Source of the DNA: Rubrivivax sp.
GTDB lineage: Bacteria; Pseudomonadota; Gammaproteobacteria; Burkholderiales; Burkholderiaceae_C
Direction: 5' to 3'
Length of the DNA stretch: 42,882 nt
Assembly: GCA_016790425.1 (NCBI GenBank)
Contig: JAEUPF010000033.1
Span: forward strand, 1-42,882
This document shows, one piece after another, positions 40,641 to 42,882 of the stretch. Every line of letters begins with the position of its first letter. Position 1 is the first letter of the stretch. The translations under genes and the position numbers were made by a program. The notes under the pieces are model-generated. The model was given only the letters and a program-made list of their open reading frames with translations, ran no database searches and had not been told where the DNA came from.

Positions 40641-41966
40641 TCAGCCGAAGCGCTGGGGCGAGTAGGGCCGCAGCTCGAGCGGCGGCTGGCGCCCGGCCAG
40701 CAGCGCCTCCACCACTGCGGCCGTCGCTGCCGACTGGGTGAGGCCGAGGTGGCCGTGGCCGAACGCGTAGACGACGCGCTCGTCGTCGCGCGCGCGCCCG
40801 ATGGCCGGCAGCGAATCGGGCAGCGAGGGCCGGCAGCCCATCCACGGCGTGCCGCCCTCGGCGCGCAGCGCGGGCAGGAAGCGCTTCGCCTTGGCCAGCA
40901 GCGCGGCACTGCGGCGGTAGTCGGGCGCTGCGTCGAGCCCGGCCAGTTCCACCGCGCCACCCACGCGCACGCCGCCGGCAATGCGCGTGACGACGAAGCC
41001 GTGGCCGGGGAAGGTGAGCTGCCGGCGCAGGTCGAACGCGCCGGGCGGCAGCGTCGTGTTGTAGCCGCGCTCGGTGTCCAGCGGAATGCGCTCGCCGAGC
41101 GTGCGCGCGAGGCGGTGCGACCAGGCGCCGGCGGCCACCACCACCTGCCGGGCCGCGACCTGCGCGCCGCCGGCCAGCCGCACGCGCACCGCTTCGGCCG
41201 CGGGCACCAGCGCCTGCGCCTCGCCGCGCACGAGGCGGGCGCCGCGCGCGAGACAGTGCGCGGCGATGCGGCGAACGAGCCGGTGCGGGTCGTCGATGGT
41301 GGCCCAGCCCGGCACGAAGGTCGCCGCAACGAGCGCGGGGCTCAGCCCCGGCTGCCATTGGGCGATGGCAGCGGGCCCGTGCGCATGCTCGAAGGCGATG
41401 CCGTGCGCGGCGCGCTGCTGCCAGCCGGGCAGCGAGGCACGCCACTCGGCTTCGCTCTCGTACAGGTGCAGGTTGCCGTCCTCGTGCCACCAGTCCTGCG
41501 CGCCCAGGGCGGCCAGCAGGCGCGGCGTGCCTTCGGCGGCGAGCCGGTTCAGCGCCACCTGCGCAACGGTGGCCGCGTCGACACGCGCCGCAGAACTCGC
41601 GCGCCAGAAGCGCCACAGCCACGGCGCGATGCGCAGCAGGTATGCGGGCCTCAGGGCCAGCGGCCCCAGCGGGTCGAGCAGCCAGCGCGGCGCCTGGCGC
41701 ACGATGCCGGGCGAGGCCAGCGGCTGGATGTCGGAAAACGCGTAGGCGCCTGCGTTGCCGCGGCTGGCGCCGGCAGCGACGCCTGCGCGGTCGAGCACGA
41801 CGACGCGGCGCGCCGGGTCGGCCAGCAGCAGCCGCAGCGCAATCGACAGGCCGACGACGCCCGCGCCGATGACGACGACATCGGCGGTGCCGGCGAGCAG
41901 CGCTGCGTCCGGCGCGGCCAGCGGCGCGTCGGGCGGCAGTTCCGGTGGGTCGGGCTGCGGCGTCAT
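40641..41966 (-). CDS. DadA-like FAD-dependent oxidoreductase
   Basis: A 441-residue flavoenzyme of the D-amino-acid dehydrogenase type. The FAD-binding motif VVVIGAGVVGLSIALRLL lies at about 30-47. ASRGNAGAYAFSDIQPLASP matches the DadA region with the Asn-Ala-Gly core. GHGHLGLTQSAAT near the C-terminus is the second FAD contact. Related enzymes oxidise D-amino acids, glycine or opines and pass electrons to the respiratory chain; the substrate is not readable. ATG 41966 overlaps the regulator's stop as ATGA, so the two are translationally coupled. An Ala/Pro extension of about 27 residues precedes the FAD domain. Confidence 0.85.
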   Translation of the reverse strand: MTPQPDPPELPPDAPLAAPDAALLAGTADVVVIGAGVVGLSIALRLLLADPARRVVVLDRAGVAAGASRGNAGAYAFSDIQPLASPGIVRQAPRWLLDPLGPLALRPAYLLRIAPWLWRFWRASSAARVDAATVAQVALNRLAAEGTPRLLAALGAQDWWHEDGNLHLYESEAEWRASLPGWQQRAAHGIAFEHAHGPAAIAQWQPGLSPALVAATFVPGWATIDDPHRLVRRIAAHCLARGARLVRGEAQALVPAAEAVRVRLAGGAQVAARQVVVAAGAWSHRLARTLGERIPLDTERGYNTTLPPGAFDLRRQLTFPGHGFVVTRIAGGVRVGGAVELAGLDAAPDYRRSAALLAKAKRFLPALRAEGGTPWMGCRPSLPDSLPAIGRARDDERVVYAFGHGHLGLTQSAATAAVVEALLAGRQPPLELRPYSPQRFG

Positions 41967-42712
41967 CGCGCGGCGGCCTTGGCCTTGCCGACCGGCGCGA
42001 TCGCCTGGCGCCGCGGCTGCGGCGGCGGCTTCGCCCGCTTCGACCGTGCGGCCTGCTGCGGCGCCAGCAGCCGGTGCAGATCGGCACGCACCGCTTCGAT
42101 GTGCGCAACGAGGTGGGCGCAGGCCTCCTTCGTCTTCCCCTGCCGGCACAGCGCGATCAGCCGCCGATGCTCGCGCTGCGCCCGCGCCAGCGCGGCGGTG
42201 CGGCTGAGTTGCACGCGCGTGTAGCGCTCGCTCGCCTGCAGCAGGGTGCCGACGATCGCCAGCGTGCGCGGCAGCGCCGCGTGGCGGTACAGGCTCAGGT
42301 GCCACTGCGCGTTCAGTTCACCCCACCGTGCCACGTCGTGGCGGGCGATCGCCTCGGCGAAGGCGGCGTCGAGGCCGTCGATCTCGGCGTGGTCGGCCGG
42401 CGAAAGGCGCGGCGCGGAGCGCGCCAGCAGACGCGGCTCCAGCAGCACGCGCAGGTCGAACACATCGTCGATCTCGGGCAGCGCGAAGCCGGCCACTAGC
42501 GCGCCCTTGTGCGGCTCGATGCGCACCAGGCCCGCGGCCTCCAGCTGGAACAGCGCCTCGCGCACGGGGATGCGGCTGACCCCATAGGCCAGCGCCAGCG
42601 CATCCTGCCGAAGCTGCGCGCCGGGACCGTGGCTGCCGTCCAGAATGTCCTGCCGCACCCGGTCGGCAATCGCCGCTGCCAGTGTCCGCGCTTTCAGTGC
42701 TGCCGTCACCAC
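41963..42712 (-). CDS. GntR family regulator with FCD ligand domain
   Basis: A 249-residue regulator. Residues 8-75 are a GntR winged helix (YGVSRIPVREALFQLEAAGL). Residues 80-215 are an all-helical FCD domain, with Asp and His residues (DLRVLLEP, WHLSLYRH, REHRRLIAL, HLVAHIEAV) that usually bind a metal and a carboxylate ligand. Residues about 222-249 are an unusual basic tail rich in Lys, Arg and Pro. GTG 42712 is chosen because GAGGAG lies 6 bases upstream; an ATG at 42817 in the same frame would add 35 non-homologous residues. It probably controls its own operon with the DadA-like gene in response to an organic or amino acid. Confidence 0.87.
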   Translation of the reverse strand: MVTAALKARTLAAAIADRVRQDILDGSHGPGAQLRQDALALAYGVSRIPVREALFQLEAAGLVRIEPHKGALVAGFALPEIDDVFDLRVLLEPRLLARSAPRLSPADHAEIDGLDAAFAEAIARHDVARWGELNAQWHLSLYRHAALPRTLAIVGTLLQASERYTRVQLSRTAALARAQREHRRLIALCRQGKTKEACAHLVAHIEAVRADLHRLLAPQQAARSKRAKPPPQPRRQAIAPVGKAKAAAR

Positions 42713-42882
42713 TGCCGTCTCCTCAGGAGCGCCCCAATACGACCATTCAACACGGCCGCGCCACAGAATTGCGCGACACGACCGCGCGCCAAAAGTCCCG
42801 CCAAGGCCGTTTCCCAAGAGGTCCCGACAAGACCATCCCCAGCAGCGTGAGATACCACCTGAAGCGGCCTCGCCTCTTGACT
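42713..42882. other. Region upstream of the GntR gene
   Basis: These 170 bases to the window edge carry no supported gene. The part near 42730-42780 is AT-richer than its surroundings and likely contains the operon promoter, but I could not find -35 and -10 elements at proper spacing. Confidence 0.3.

Noticed and set aside
1-42882. CRISPR arrays, tRNA/rRNA genes, transposases or attachment sites
   Set aside because: None seen. The tandem arrays have 12- or 18-base units without spacers, and no clover-leaf or transposase motif was noticed in either strand.

Overview
The window is a very GC-rich chromosomal stretch, almost certainly from a betaproteobacterium of the order Burkholderiales; the Rubrivivax/Leptothrix/Ideonella type of genome fits best, but the genus is inferred. 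The main reason is the minus-strand block leuC-leuD-leuB-asd-fimV-truA-trpF-trpB-trpA-accD-folC-SPOR protein-cvpA-purF, a gene order typical of betaproteobacteria. I saw no tRNA, rRNA, CRISPR array, insertion sequence or prophage gene.

Layout. Positions 1-15447 (minus strand) hold the core block: leucine synthesis (leuCDB), aspartate-semialdehyde dehydrogenase, the polar hub protein FimV, tRNA pseudouridine synthase, tryptophan synthesis (trpFBA), the acetyl-CoA carboxylase beta subunit, folate polyglutamylation, a SPOR-domain protein, CvpA and the first 76 codons of purF. Two small plus-strand genes of unknown role follow (15655-16272). A three-gene minus-strand operon (16324-21089) encodes a 2-oxoacid oxidoreductase whose alpha and beta subunits are preceded by a GltD-like flavoprotein with two ferredoxin clusters, so it probably exchanges electrons with NAD(P)H. 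Plus-strand genes at 21415-24244 encode a VanZ-like membrane protein, a secreted zinc metallopeptidase and a small secreted partner. On the minus strand, parC and an MFS exporter overlap by 4 bases (24287-27885). A DUF599 membrane protein (28061-28777) is transcribed away from parC.

Accessory part. The most interesting locus is 28839-31674. A citrate-synthase-fold protein with an N-terminal MerR/excisionase-type DNA-binding domain is divergent from a second, stand-alone citrate synthase-like enzyme. The 52-base gap carries three TTGATC/GATCAA half-sites that overlap a plausible promoter of the regulator-like gene. An acyl-CoA ligase (31681-33354) converges on this pair. A plus-strand operon (33533-35547) combines a DSD1-type PLP enzyme, a deaminase-fold protein with a signal peptide, and RidA. 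Next come a 12-base tandem-repeat array, an unrecognised 669-residue protein and a PhoD-like phosphatase (35795-39523). A Crp/Fnr regulator is followed by a CRP-like box and a DUF2892 membrane protein (39583-40619). The window ends with a GntR/FCD regulator overlapping a DadA-like flavoprotein on the minus strand (40641-42712).

How the genes work together. The core block is anabolic housekeeping. Much of the accessory part concerns central 2-oxoacid, citrate and acyl-CoA chemistry (2-oxoacid oxidoreductase, two citrate synthase-like proteins, acyl-CoA ligase) and amino-acid chemistry involving D-amino acids or reactive imines (DSD1 enzyme, RidA, DadA-like oxidase). This grouping is inferred from family membership, not proven.
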